This document shows, piece by piece, positions 1 through 8,907 of a DNA stretch of 64,000 bases. Numbering within the stretch: position 1 is the stretch's first letter; every line of letters starts with the position of its first letter. Source of the DNA: an uncultured Leptotrichia sp. (GTDB taxonomy: Bacteria > Fusobacteriota > Fusobacteriia > Fusobacteriales > Leptotrichiaceae); contig CALEXX010000010.1 in the NCBI GenBank assembly GCA_937925095.1, positions 1 through 64,000 on the forward strand. Direction: 5' to 3'. Both the position numbers and the translations under genes were made by a program. A model generated the notes under the pieces. The model was not told where the DNA came from. It searched no databases and saw nothing but the letters and a program-made list of their open reading frames with translations.

Positions 1-60
1 AAATTTTAGTAAATGAAAAAAATATAGTTTTTTCATATATTATATTTAATTTTTATTATT
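1..60. repeat. partial copy of dispersed hairpin repeat, cut by window edge
   Basis: The first 60 bases read AAATTTTAGTAAATG, then an A-run, ATATAGTTTTTT and a T-rich tail. They match, with substitutions, the right part of the element near 42390-42598 (ATATAGTTTTTT followed by a similar TATATNATATTTA stretch) and the loop and right arm of the hairpin at 6501-6549. The sequence lies directly 3' of the minus-strand oxidoreductase gene, the same position the other copies occupy. A terminator role is inferred. Confidence 0.45.
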
Positions 61-66
61 TTTATC

Positions 67-1727
67 CTATTTTCCATTTAACATTTCATCAATAGCTTTT
101 GCTGCCTTTTTACCTGCACCCATTGCAAGAATTACTGTTGTGGCTCCAGTTACCGCATCTCCTCCTGCATAGATTCCTTCCTTGTTTGTAGCTCCTGTTT
201 CTTCTTCTGTTATAATTCCCTTCCATCTATTTAATTCCAACCCTGGAATTGCCTGACTTATTAATGGATTCGGAGATGTCCCTATTGAAATAATTACTGT
301 ATCTGCTTCTATTTCAAATTCTGAATCAGGAATTTCCACAGGCCTTCTTCTTCCCTTTTCATCAGGTTCTCCCAGCTCCATTCTTATACATCTTATTTTT
401 TTTACCCATCCATGTTCATCTGGAATAATTTCCACAGGATTTGTCAGGAATGAAAATTTAACTCCTTCTTCCTTGGCATGTTCTATTTCTTCCAGCCTTG
501 CCAGAGCTTCAGCCTCAGTTCTTCTGTAAACTACTGTAACTTCTGCCCCTAATCTTATTGCTGTTCTTGCCACATCCATAGCAACGTTTCCTGCTCCAAC
601 TATAACAGCTTTTTTCCCTACTGTTACAGGCGTTTTGTATTCATCGCTGTGGGCTTTCATAAGATTATTTCTTGTCAGAAGTTCATTTGCAGAAAATACT
701 CCGTTAGATCCTTCACCTTTTATATGCATAAAATTAGGAAGTCCTGCACCTGATGCTATATAAACCGCTTCGTATCCCTGCTTTTCAACAAGTTCATCCA
801 CTGATAATGTTTTTCCAATTATTACATTTGTTTCTATTTTTACGCCTAAATCTTTTATAGCCTGTATTTCAGGTTCAACAACTTCTTTTTTTGTAAGCCT
901 GAATTCAGGTATCCCATATACAAGAACTCCTCCAGCCTCGTGCAATGCTTCAAAAATTGTCACATCATAACCTAATTTTGATAAATCTCCTGCACATGCT
1001 ATTCCTGAAGGTCCGCTTCCTATGATAGCAACTTTTTTATTTTTCTTCTCAACATTATGAAGAGCCATTTTAATCCCCTTTTCTCTAGCATAGTCAGCAA
1101 CAAATCTTTCCAGTCTCCCTATTGCAATTACTTCATCATATTTTTTTCCTTCATTTTCAATAAGACGTACCATTTCATCTGTTACAAATCCTTTGTTTCC
1201 ATAGCTTCCGTCATCTGTTACAACAAAGACATTATTAGCCACTTTCTTCATATCTTCTTCGTAAATTATCATTTCTTTTGTTTTTGCCCCCATTATTACA
1301 TCGGCATCTATTCCTCTTGAATGAAGATACTTAACCTGCGGATACACAGGTGCAGCTCCCAGTCCTCCTGCTACAAAAAGGATTTTCTTTCCTTTAAGTT
1401 CTTCATCTGTCTGATTTATCAAATCTGACGCCTGTCCAAGAGGACCTACAAAATCATTGAACTTTTCTCCAACATTATAACTGCAGGCATCTTCAGTTGA
1501 ATGACCTATCGCCTGAATTACAACTGTAACAAGTTCGTTTTCACTGTCATAATCTGCTATTGTTAATGGAATTCTCTCCCCTTTTTCATCAGTCTTCAGT
1601 ATAACAAACTGACCAGGATTTGAATTTTCGGCAACCCATGGTGAATACACCCTAAACATATAAATAGCTGGTGCCAGTAATTTTTTTCTACAATTTCAAA
1701 TAAATTTCTTTCCATAGCCTTCGGCAT
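67..1727 (-). pseudogene. NfnAB-like fused NAD(P)H oxidoreductase (DHODH-B electron-transfer subunit / glutamate synthase small-chain type), frameshifted and internally deleted
   Basis: The open frame (67-1659, 530 aa) joins two families. Residues 1-185 resemble the FAD/NAD-binding subunit of NfnA and PyrK (PGQFVIL, IPLTIADYD, GGLGAAPVYP). From about residue 186 it matches NfnB/GltD (IGRLERFVADYA, IIGSGPSG, GAGNVAMDVAR, GGDAVTGA). Intact fusions are much longer, from memory about 750 aa. Here the NfnA tail with its [2Fe-2S] cysteines and the NfnB head with two [4Fe-4S] sites are missing, and the protein passes straight from DEVIAIG to RLERF. Both parental proteins carry an AIG at that place. 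Upstream, a start at 1727 behind GGAGAG encodes a family-like N-terminus (MERNLFEIVEKK) that runs out of frame at a run of seven A (complement of 1681-1687). One more A would join it to the open frame. Such enzymes couple NADH, NADPH and ferredoxin, so this allele is probably dead. A sequencing or assembly error is the main alternative. Confidence 0.7.
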
Positions 1728-1847
1728 TTATCTCTCCAATCCCCATTATATAGTTAATTTTTTATTTTTTATAGTATCATTTTTTCAATATTTTGTTAAA
1801 CAAAGTATTTTTTTAATTGTAACTATCTGTTATTTTATAATTTTAAG

Positions 1848-1876
1848 TTGTAAATAATTCTATAAAACAGTATAAT
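1848..1876 (+). promoter_or_regulatory. sigma-70 type promoter for the GNAT-like gene
   Basis: TTGTAA at 1848-1853 and TATAAT at 1871-1876 are separated by exactly 17 bases, and the gene starts 67 bases further on behind GGAG. The -10 box is perfect and the -35 box matches 4 of 6. This is by eye only. Confidence 0.6.
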
Positions 1877-1942
1877 TAAATATGAGAAAGTTAAAAATAA
1901 AAATATGGATAAAAATAATCCAAAATTAGGAGCGGATTCGCT

Positions 1943-2641
1943 ATGGACTTACAAGGAAGTATTGTAAAAATAAATCAGGTTTCAGAAAAACAGCTTAAGG
2001 AAATGTATTCCTTAATGGCTAAATTTTATAATAATATCACTAAAAAAAACTTTACTAAGGATTTTTTAGACAAGGACTATTGCATAATTCTTAAAGATGA
2101 AGAAGATAAAATAAAGGGGTTCTCCACTCAAAAAATATTGAAATTAAATTATAAAGGAAAAAATATACACGGTGTATTTTCTGGAGATACAGTCATTCAT
2201 AAGGAAAATTGGGGAAGTTTTTCCCTATTCCAGGTCTTTGCAAAATTTTTCTTTTCATATGGGGAACAGTACGATAATTTTTACTGGTTTCTTACTATAA
2301 AAGGACATAAAACTTACAAGATTTTACCTACTTTTCTTAAAAAATTCTATCCAAATTTCAAGGAAGATACTCCTCCTGAAGTGAAATCCCTGATGGATTT
2401 TTTTGGACACACAAAGTATCCTGGAGAATATAATCCTACTGAAGGGATTATTGAATATAATAGAATAACAGACTCACTTAAGGAAGGAATTGCCAATATT
2501 TCAAATAAGGAACTTAGAGATAATCATATAAAGTTTTTCCTTAAAAAAAATCCTCACTATGAAAGGGGAAATGACCTTGTCTGCATTGCTTCATTAAAAA
2601 AGGAAAATTTACGAGAAAGGGCTAAAAGACTTTTGTTGTAA
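1943..2641 (+). CDS. GNAT-like acyltransferase family protein, substrate unknown
   Basis: A 232-residue soluble protein with no signal peptide or membrane segment. The first 100 residues have the feel of a GNAT fold: an N-terminal strand and helix (EMYSLMAKFY), then a strand pair ending in a glycine turn (CIILKDEEDKIKGFST) and GVFSGDTVI. The usual acetyl-CoA loop (Q/RxxGxG/A) is not obvious, so catalytic function is uncertain. It stands alone on the plus strand, divergent from the damaged nfnAB-like gene and convergent with mgtE. The start follows TTAGGAGCGG with good spacing. I do not recognise a closer family. Confidence 0.6.
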   Translation: MDLQGSIVKINQVSEKQLKEMYSLMAKFYNNITKKNFTKDFLDKDYCIILKDEEDKIKGFSTQKILKLNYKGKNIHGVFSGDTVIHKENWGSFSLFQVFAKFFFSYGEQYDNFYWFLTIKGHKTYKILPTFLKKFYPNFKEDTPPEVKSLMDFFGHTKYPGEYNPTEGIIEYNRITDSLKEGIANISNKELRDNHIKFFLKKNPHYERGNDLVCIASLKKENLRERAKRLLL

Positions 2642-2644
2642 TAT

Positions 2645-2726
2645 AAAAAACAGCTTTTATTTAAATTATTTTTACAGTTTTTTTGTTATTAAACTGCAAA
2701 TTTTTAAATAATTATAGCTGTTTTTT
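2645..2726. terminator. long bidirectional hairpin terminator between convergent genes
   Basis: AAAAAACAGCT at 2645-2655 is the exact inverse of AGCTGTTTTTT at 2716-2726. The interior also pairs (ACAGTTT near 2674-2680 with AAACTG near 2691-2696, and flanking A/T stretches). The arms end in A and T runs on opposite sides, so it can serve the plus-strand gene ending at 2641 and the minus-strand mgtE ending at 2740. Confidence 0.75.
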
Positions 2727-2739
2727 CATATATTATTAT

Positions 2740-4101
2740 TTATCCGATTTTTAAAAACATTGTTGCAAATTTAAAATAAATAAGAAGTGTTACAGCATCC
2801 GATATTGTTGTTATTAAAGGTGTTGCCATAACAGCAGGATCCGTTTTCAGAACTTTTGCCAAAAGCGGAAGTAATGCCCCCACTATTTTTGAAACTATTA
2901 CTGTAAATATCAGTGTTACCGATACTGTAAGAGCTATCATCATATCTATTTTTTCAAACCACATCAGTCTAAAAAAATTGAGAAGCGATAAAACTAATGC
3001 CACCATTAATGAAATTGAAAACTCCTTCTTTATAACTCTAAAGGCATCTTTCGGAGATATTTCACCTAAAGCAAGCGAACGTATTACAACTGTTGATGAC
3101 TGTGCACCAACATTTCCTCCGGTAGACATCAGCATCGGTACAAATGCAGTAAGGACAATTGACTGTGCCAGAACCTTTTCGTATCCCTGGATTATATTTC
3201 CTGATATTGTATCAGAAATCATAAGTACAGCAAGCCATCCTATTCTCTGTTTTGCCACCGTAAATACATTTGTTTTCAAGTAAGGTTCTTCTGCAGTTGC
3301 AGTAATCCCTGCCATTTTGTGGAAATCTTCCGTAGCTTCCTGTTCCACTACGTGCATTACATCATCTGCTGTTATTATCCCTAGAATTCTGTTTTCATTA
3401 TCAGTAACCGGAAGAACTATCAGGTCATACTTTTTAAACACTGCTACTACTTCTTCCTGGTGGTCATTCGTATTTACACTTACAAAACTGCTTTCCATAA
3501 CATCTTCTATCAATGTATCATCTTTTTTACCAATTAATTCCTTAAGGGAAATAACGCCTTCCAGTTTCCCTTCTTCACTTGTAACATAGCAGGTATATAT
3601 ATTTTCCTTGTCTTTTCCTGTTTTTCTTATACAATCTATAGCTTCCGATACCTTCATACCTTTTTCCAGATCAACATACTCTGTTGTCATTATGCTTCCT
3701 GCTGAGTATTCAGGGTATTTCAGAAGCTGATTTATAAGATGTCTATCTTTAGCATCAGTATTTTTTAATATTTTTTTCACCACATCTGCAGGCATTTCTT
3801 CAATTATGTCTACTATATCATCAAAATAAAGTTCATCGAATATATTTTTTGTTTCAATATCTGTTGATGCGTAAATTATCATTTCCTGATGTTCAGAGTC
3901 CAGATACGGAAATACAACAGCCGCTTTATCTTTTTTAAGGAGTCTGAATATCATTATTACCACTTCTGGAATTTCAAAATCATTTATTATTTCAGAAATT
4001 TCAACTCCGTTTAGTTCATTTAACTGTTTTCTTATTTCAAAATATTTTTTTTCTTTTACCAGAGCTTCGATTATTTCTCTCATTTCTTTCATTTCTTCCA
4101 T
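2740..4101 (-). CDS. mgtE: magnesium channel MgtE (second gene of tandem pair)
   Basis: A 453-residue MgtE-type Mg2+ channel in the inner membrane. The layout is canonical: a cytosolic helical N domain (about 1-130) with the DIVDIIEEMPADVV signature, two CBS domains (about 135-265, starting AGSIMTTEYVDL) that close the pore when Mg2+ is high, a plug helix (TEDFHKMAGI), and five membrane helices (about 285-450). TM2-3 contains VPMLMSTGGNVGAQSS, and TM5 has ISDAVTLLIYF, whose aspartate is at the position of the pore-lining Asp of the Thermus enzyme. It starts behind an AGGGAGG site, 12 bases after the stop of a paralogue with the same architecture; the two are very likely co-transcribed. Length is normal for the family. 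Confidence 0.95.
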   Translation of the reverse strand: MEEMKEMREIIEALVKEKKYFEIRKQLNELNGVEISEIINDFEIPEVVIMIFRLLKKDKAAVVFPYLDSEHQEMIIYASTDIETKNIFDELYFDDIVDIIEEMPADVVKKILKNTDAKDRHLINQLLKYPEYSAGSIMTTEYVDLEKGMKVSEAIDCIRKTGKDKENIYTCYVTSEEGKLEGVISLKELIGKKDDTLIEDVMESSFVSVNTNDHQEEVVAVFKKYDLIVLPVTDNENRILGIITADDVMHVVEQEATEDFHKMAGITATAEEPYLKTNVFTVAKQRIGWLAVLMISDTISGNIIQGYEKVLAQSIVLTAFVPMLMSTGGNVGAQSSTVVIRSLALGEISPKDAFRVIKKEFSISLMVALVLSLLNFFRLMWFEKIDMMIALTVSVTLIFTVIVSKIVGALLPLLAKVLKTDPAVMATPLITTISDAVTLLIYFKFATMFLKIG

Positions 4102-4113
4102 CAGTTCCCTCCT

Positions 4114-5457
4114 TTACTTAATCATACCGCTTAAGAATATAGTGGCAAATTTAAAATAAATCGAAAGTGTCAGGGCATCTAGTATTGTTGTTATTAATGG
4201 CCCTGCCATAATTGCAGGATCCAGCTTGAATGTCTTTGCGACAACCGGCAGAATAGCCCCTATTACTTTAGAAATAATAACTACCAGTATAAGCGTTCCA
4301 GAAACAACTAATGCAACATCAAGACTTGTTTTCGTTAATGTTATAAGTCTCAGATAATTAATAGCCGCTAGAACTACTGCCACTATAAAGGAAGTTAAAA
4401 ACTCTTTTCTCAATATTTTAAATATATCTTTTGTTTCAACATCACCTAATGACAAGGCACGAATTACTGTTGTTGAAGACTGTGCTCCGGCATTTCCCCC
4501 TGTATCCATAAGCATCGGAATAAATGAAGCAAGTACGACCACCGACTGAAGTACATCTTCATAACTTTTTATAATTCTTCCGGTAAAGGTTGCAGAAATC
4601 ATAAGAACTACAAGCCACATTATTCTCTGTCTCGCCATTGTAAACGCACTTGTCTTCAAGTAAGTTTCTTCTACTGGAGATATCCCTGCCATTCTATGAA
4701 AATCTTCTGTATCTTCCTGCTCGATTACATCAATAATATCATCTATTGTTATAATCCCAAGAAGCCTGTTTTCAATATCTACCACCGGCAAAATAATCAG
4801 ATCGTATTTTTTGATTACATCAGCAACTACTTCCTGGTCATCATTGGCATGGGCACTTACAAAGTTACGGTTCATAATACTTTCAATAGTTACGTCATCA
4901 TCACTTGTAATCAGTTCTTTAAGCGAAACAACTCCTTCAAGTTTTCTGTCTTCACTTATTACATAACATGTGTATATATTTTCTTTTTCTTCAACAGTAT
5001 CCCTTATTTCTTTAATTGCCTGAGATACCTTCATATTTTTCTTTAAATCCACATACTCAGTTGTCATTATACTTCCTGCTGAATTTTCAGGATAATTTAA
5101 AAACTGATTTATTAGATATCTGTCTTCGGAATTTGTGTTCTTTAATATTTTCTTTACTAGATTTGAAGGCATTTCTTCTATAATGTCAATCATGTCATCA
5201 AAATAAAGATTTCTAAAAAGAACTTCAGTCTCCCGGTCAGTCACGGCATTAATAATAATTTCCTGCTGTTCCGGTTCCAGGTATGAGAATACATCCGCAC
5301 TCTGATCTTTAGACAATAACCTGAAAATTATTATTAATTCCGATTTATCAAATTGGTTCAGCAAATCTGAAATTTCCACATTGTTTAGCTTTCTGAATTC
5401 TTCCCTAATTTCAGAAAACTTCTTTTCATTTATTAGAGCCTGTATCTTTTCTTTCAT
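4114..5457 (-). CDS. mgtE: magnesium channel MgtE (first gene of tandem pair)
   Basis: A 447-residue MgtE with the same domain order as its downstream neighbour: N domain with DMIDIIEEMPSNLV, CBS pair beginning AGSIMTTEYVDL, plug helix TEDFHRMAGI, and five membrane helices including IPMLMDTGGNAGAQSS and ILDALTLSIYF, where the TM5 pore aspartate is kept. The paralogues look more than half identical by eye and differ most at their N-termini and in the last helix, which reads as an old duplication with both copies maintained. Whether they form mixed dimers or respond to different Mg2+ levels cannot be told. The 133-base upstream gap has a TATAAT at 5515-5520 (complement) but no room for a full M-box riboswitch. 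Confidence 0.95.
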   Translation of the reverse strand: MKEKIQALINEKKFSEIREEFRKLNNVEISDLLNQFDKSELIIIFRLLSKDQSADVFSYLEPEQQEIIINAVTDRETEVLFRNLYFDDMIDIIEEMPSNLVKKILKNTNSEDRYLINQFLNYPENSAGSIMTTEYVDLKKNMKVSQAIKEIRDTVEEKENIYTCYVISEDRKLEGVVSLKELITSDDDVTIESIMNRNFVSAHANDDQEVVADVIKKYDLIILPVVDIENRLLGIITIDDIIDVIEQEDTEDFHRMAGISPVEETYLKTSAFTMARQRIMWLVVLMISATFTGRIIKSYEDVLQSVVVLASFIPMLMDTGGNAGAQSSTTVIRALSLGDVETKDIFKILRKEFLTSFIVAVVLAAINYLRLITLTKTSLDVALVVSGTLILVVIISKVIGAILPVVAKTFKLDPAIMAGPLITTILDALTLSIYFKFATIFLSGMIK

Positions 5458-5590
5458 TACCTTCTCCTTTCCTTCTTATCTTTTTATTTTAATACGCTTA
5501 TTTTTCCCAAAGTTATTATACTATATTTGAAAGCATTTATCTATTTTTTTCTTATTTTATTTGAAATAAATATTAATTCTGTCTATTTTT

Positions 5591-6415
5591 TTATTTCTTC
5601 AAATTTTTTTCAAGAACAGAATAAAGCTGATCCAGACGCCATTGTTCCTCATAATCCATCTCCGGATTCTCAAAATAATATTTTTCAATAACCGGTAAAA
5701 ATACCTCTGCAATTTCTTTACTGTTCATCCATAGATTCATCTGTTCATTAAATTCAGGATTGGAAGAAAAAGAATACGAATAGTAAGTATAGCCTTCAGT
5801 ATAGGAGTACATCATTTCTTCAAAATGCCACAATGCATTTATATTTTCACTTGCTTTTTTCCACATTTCAATATCAAATAGATGTTCTGTTTTCAGTCCT
5901 CCAAGATTAAACATAGTCATATAAACTGAAAAATTTTCTATTCTTTCTGTTTTAGGTTTTGTCTTAAGTATTTCCAGCATAAATTCTTTTGAAAATCTAT
6001 ACATGAAATCAAGTTCCTCATCACTCCAGATTTTCTTCTCAAAGTGGCATTTATCAAGAATAAGTGAAGTATCCAGCCTTATTTCTGCATGTTTTACTAT
6101 AAACTCAAGTATTTTTGGAAGAAAATGCTTTATCTCAAGTCCTGTTTCATCAAAATTTACAGCATCCAAATACTCCCACATTAACTCCCTTGACAATTCT
6201 CTGACCGGTGTCTTTATAAGTTTTTCTACATTTTCCTCACTTACACAGCAAGGTGTACACACTGTCAGTTTTCCATTTAAATCATGAGTAAAAATTTTAT
6301 ATGCTTCTTCCAGCATTTTTTTCATATTTTCACTTATAAATTTATCATCAAGTTCACCATTTATTGCCATCATAATTTCTTTAGGCGGTCTAGTTTTTAT
6401 CTTAAATTTTTTCAT
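5591..6415 (-). CDS. uncharacterised soluble protein with a CTPCC motif
   Basis: A 274-residue predicted cytosolic protein, acidic and rich in helix formers and aromatic residues, with no signal peptide or membrane span. The only striking motif is VCTPCCVSEENVEKLI (about residues 52-67), whose three clustered cysteines could bind metal or be redox-active. A later stretch is very rich in tyrosine and serine (MMYSYTEGYTYYSYSFSS). I do not recognise a family and infer no function. It is transcribed in the direction of the mgtE pair, with a 133-base gap and no clear terminator between them. The start follows AGGAGAG. Confidence 0.6.
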   Translation of the reverse strand: MKKFKIKTRPPKEIMMAINGELDDKFISENMKKMLEEAYKIFTHDLNGKLTVCTPCCVSEENVEKLIKTPVRELSRELMWEYLDAVNFDETGLEIKHFLPKILEFIVKHAEIRLDTSLILDKCHFEKKIWSDEELDFMYRFSKEFMLEILKTKPKTERIENFSVYMTMFNLGGLKTEHLFDIEMWKKASENINALWHFEEMMYSYTEGYTYYSYSFSSNPEFNEQMNLWMNSKEIAEVFLPVIEKYYFENPEMDYEEQWRLDQLYSVLEKNLKK

Positions 6416-6500
6416 TAGAATTTCTCTCCTATTAGAAATATATTTAATTATAACATATTTTATGCATTTATCTTATTATTTTTAAAAAAATTCCAATAGA

Positions 6501-6549
6501 AAAAAACTATATTTATGAGTGAAATTTTAGTACATAAATATAGTTTTTT
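6501..6549 (-). terminator. 17-bp perfect hairpin, probable terminator of the CPBP gene
   Basis: AAAAAACTATATTTATG (6501-6517) is the exact inverse of CATAAATATAGTTTTTT (6533-6549), leaving a 15-base loop. It lies 32 bases beyond the stop of the minus-strand CPBP protease gene and ends in a T-run on either strand. The stem sequence recurs in the larger repeats at 24229-24448 and 42390-42598. Confidence 0.75.
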
Positions 6550-6580
6550 ATATTAAATTCTAATTTTTTGAGAGTATTTT

Positions 6581-7471
6581 TTAAAATAATTTATAATTAA
6601 ATAATAAACTGATAATAACAATAACAGATATTATCAATACATACAATATATTATTTTTTAAAAAGTTCTCTGTATTTTTTCTATCTTCATTATTTAATTT
6701 AAAAGCTAAAAATACTTTTTCATAATTTTTCCTTTTCAGTCCAATTATAAAGAAAATTAGACATAATACAAATAGCAACATAGAAATTGTCCCAAAAAGA
6801 GAAATCATATCCTTTTGGCCTCTTAGTACAAATATAATTTTAGGCATATTAGCAACTATATTCATCAATACATGCAATAAAACAGAATATTTTAGAGAAT
6901 ATTTATATGCAACACAAGCTAATACAATACCTATAAAAAATGCCGGAATAACCATATATATATTATAATGAGATATTCCAAAAAATAATGAACTAATGAT
7001 TATAGCTGTTTTAATTCCATATTTTTTTAAATTTGTCATCAGAACACCACGAAATACAATTTCTTCTAAAATAGGTGCTATACATATTGCATAAATTATA
7101 TCTGTATGTATAGGTCTCTGTACTGTAAATTTCTGCCCCTCAATGTTAATTACAAATGAAATTATGAGATTCAAAAAAATATTTATATAGAAAATCAATG
7201 CAAAATATGTAATGAAATCTGTTATATTCAATTTTTTATTTACTTTAAAATATTTGTTTTCTTTATTAGTTTTAATGAAGTAATAAAAAATTGGAGTACA
7301 AAATAATAATTTATCTATTCTGAAAAAATACATTGTTTTCAATATACTGTTATCTGTTCTTACTATTTCTTTTTGAATAAATATTTTAAATATAAGATAA
7401 GAAAAATATATTACACATAAAATTAAAGAAATATCTTTTTTCACATTATTTTTTATTAATGTTTTCTCCAT
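6581..7471 (-). CDS. CPBP family intramembrane glutamic protease (CAAX protease/Abi-like)
   Basis: A 296-residue polytopic membrane protein with about eight hydrophobic segments. The CPBP signature is complete: EEIVFRG (paired glutamates followed by arginine) near residue 137, FFGISHYN carrying the first histidine in the next helix, and HVLMNIVAN supplying the second histidine/asparagine motif. The family includes eukaryotic Rce1 and bacterial proteins linked to bacteriocin self-immunity, Abi functions or protein processing; nothing nearby tells which applies. It is monocistronic by context, with a hairpin terminator after it and the pepP-like gene's terminator before it. Codon use looks even more A+T-rich than its neighbours. 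Confidence 0.85.
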   Translation of the reverse strand: MEKTLIKNNVKKDISLILCVIYFSYLIFKIFIQKEIVRTDNSILKTMYFFRIDKLLFCTPIFYYFIKTNKENKYFKVNKKLNITDFITYFALIFYINIFLNLIISFVINIEGQKFTVQRPIHTDIIYAICIAPILEEIVFRGVLMTNLKKYGIKTAIIISSLFFGISHYNIYMVIPAFFIGIVLACVAYKYSLKYSVLLHVLMNIVANMPKIIFVLRGQKDMISLFGTISMLLFVLCLIFFIIGLKRKNYEKVFLAFKLNNEDRKNTENFLKNNILYVLIISVIVIISLLFNYKLF

Positions 7472-7574
7472 TTCAAATTTTCTCCTGTTGATTTTAATTT
7501 TATACTAAATATATCTGTTTTTTGCATAATTATCTTCATTAATATCATAACTATGCTTATTTCAATAATTTTTT

Positions 7575-7614
7575 GAAAAAATGGAGTTTCGATACAGAAA
7601 TCTCAACTCCATTT
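7575..7614 (-). terminator. Rho-independent terminator of the M24 peptidase gene
   Basis: On the minus strand AAATGGAGTT (complement of 7605-7614) pairs perfectly with AACTCCATTT (complement of 7579-7588) across a 16-base loop and runs into six T. It begins 8 bases after the peptidase stop codon. Confidence 0.85.
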
Positions 7615-7622
7615 CATTTCTA

Positions 7623-8705
7623 CTATTTCGCTTCTATTATTATCAGTTCCTTGTTACTCTTATTCAGAACTTCTCTTCCATCTTTTTTAACTACTACATC
7701 ATCTTCAATTCTTACTCCACCCCATCCATCGAAGTAAAGTCCAGGTTCTGAAGTAACAACCATATTTTCCTTCAATTCTATCTGAGTAACCGAAGATAAG
7801 TATGGTAATTCGTGGATTTCAAGACCTATTCCATGTCCAAGTCCATGTCCAAATTCTTTTCCATAACCTTTTTCAGTTAGGAAGTTTCTTACAACTTTAT
7901 CCACATCATCTGACATTACACCTTCTTTTATAGTGTTAACTCCAAGAATTTGTGCTTCAAGTACAAGGTTGTATATTTCCTTATGCTTTTCAGTAATATT
8001 GTTTCCATAATAAACTGTTCTTGTCATATCTGATACATATCCATTGTAGTATGCTCCAAAATCCATCGTAATAAACTCTTCCTTCTGGATTTTCTTATCT
8101 GATGCAACTCCATGAGGCATTGCAGATCTTACACCACTTGCCAGAATTGTCTCAAATGACCTGTCTTCCGCACCTAATTTTCTTTGAATATATTCCATGT
8201 ATCCAGCTATTTCCTTTTCAGAAACACCTTCTTTTATTATCTTTAATGCTTCACTGAACGCAACATCACTTATTTCTATTGCCTTTTTGATAAATCCAAT
8301 TTCTTCATCAGATTTTATCATTCTTACATACGTTATTTTATCTCCTATAGGAACAAGTTCAGCTTTAAATACTTCTTTTAATGTCTGATACGATGAAAAT
8401 GTCACATTGTGATCTTCAAACCCTATTTTTTTCAATCCCAGTTTTTCAGCATGTTCACCTACAAATTTTAAAGAGCCTCTTGAAACTTCCACAAATTCAA
8501 ATCCCATCTTAGTAACTTGAGCCTCAGCCTGACTTCTATATCTAAAATCCGAATAGAAAAAATTTCCTTTTCTAGTGGCAAGACCCACTCCTGTCGTTCC
8601 TGTGAATCCCGCAAAATATCGCAAATTATACAAATCTGTAATAAATATTGCATCCAAATTCAATTCATCTAACAATTTTGTTAATTTTTCAGTTCTTTTT
8701 TCCAT
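7623..8705 (-). CDS. Xaa-Pro aminopeptidase (M24 family metallopeptidase)
   Basis: A 360-residue cytosolic peptidase that removes N-terminal residues ahead of proline. The N-terminal creatinase-like domain (about 1-130, NLRYFAGFTGTTG) is followed by the pita-bread catalytic domain with all five metal ligands visible: aspartates in MDFGAYYNGYVSDMTRT, histidine in HGLGHGIGLEIHELP, and glutamates in TSEPGLYF and GGVRIEDDVVV. Length and order match the PepP/PepQ/YqhT group of Firmicutes and Fusobacteria. Start ATG follows GGTGG. It appears to be transcribed alone, with a strong terminator behind it. Aminopeptidase versus dipeptidase (prolidase) specificity cannot be set from sequence. Confidence 0.93.
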   Translation of the reverse strand: MEKRTEKLTKLLDELNLDAIFITDLYNLRYFAGFTGTTGVGLATRKGNFFYSDFRYRSQAEAQVTKMGFEFVEVSRGSLKFVGEHAEKLGLKKIGFEDHNVTFSSYQTLKEVFKAELVPIGDKITYVRMIKSDEEIGFIKKAIEISDVAFSEALKIIKEGVSEKEIAGYMEYIQRKLGAEDRSFETILASGVRSAMPHGVASDKKIQKEEFITMDFGAYYNGYVSDMTRTVYYGNNITEKHKEIYNLVLEAQILGVNTIKEGVMSDDVDKVVRNFLTEKGYGKEFGHGLGHGIGLEIHELPYLSSVTQIELKENMVVTSEPGLYFDGWGGVRIEDDVVVKKDGREVLNKSNKELIIIEAK

Positions 8706-8907
8706 TTTTCCACCACGTATGATTTCTCATACTCTCCTTTCATCTGTATTTTTATATTAATATAATAATTGTATCAATTATTTTATATTAAATATCTCTG
8801 CTGGATCTATAGTTTTTTCTTTTTATTATACTCCTTATTTCAATATTTTACAACGTTGAATTTACTTATTTTTTTCATAAAAATTAGAATTATGATATAA
8901 AGTTTTA

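Noticed and set aside
1057..1320. Plus-strand open frame antisense to the nfnAB-like gene
   Set aside because: Phe/Tyr/Ile-rich translation of the complement of a coding gene, with no ribosome site; typical shadow frame. The same applies to the many other plus-strand frames over minus-strand genes, such as 62843-63340.
5458..5590. M-box (Mg2+) riboswitch ahead of mgtE
   Set aside because: The gap is only 133 bases and lacks the conserved M-box stem sequences; only an A+T-rich region and a TATAAT are seen.
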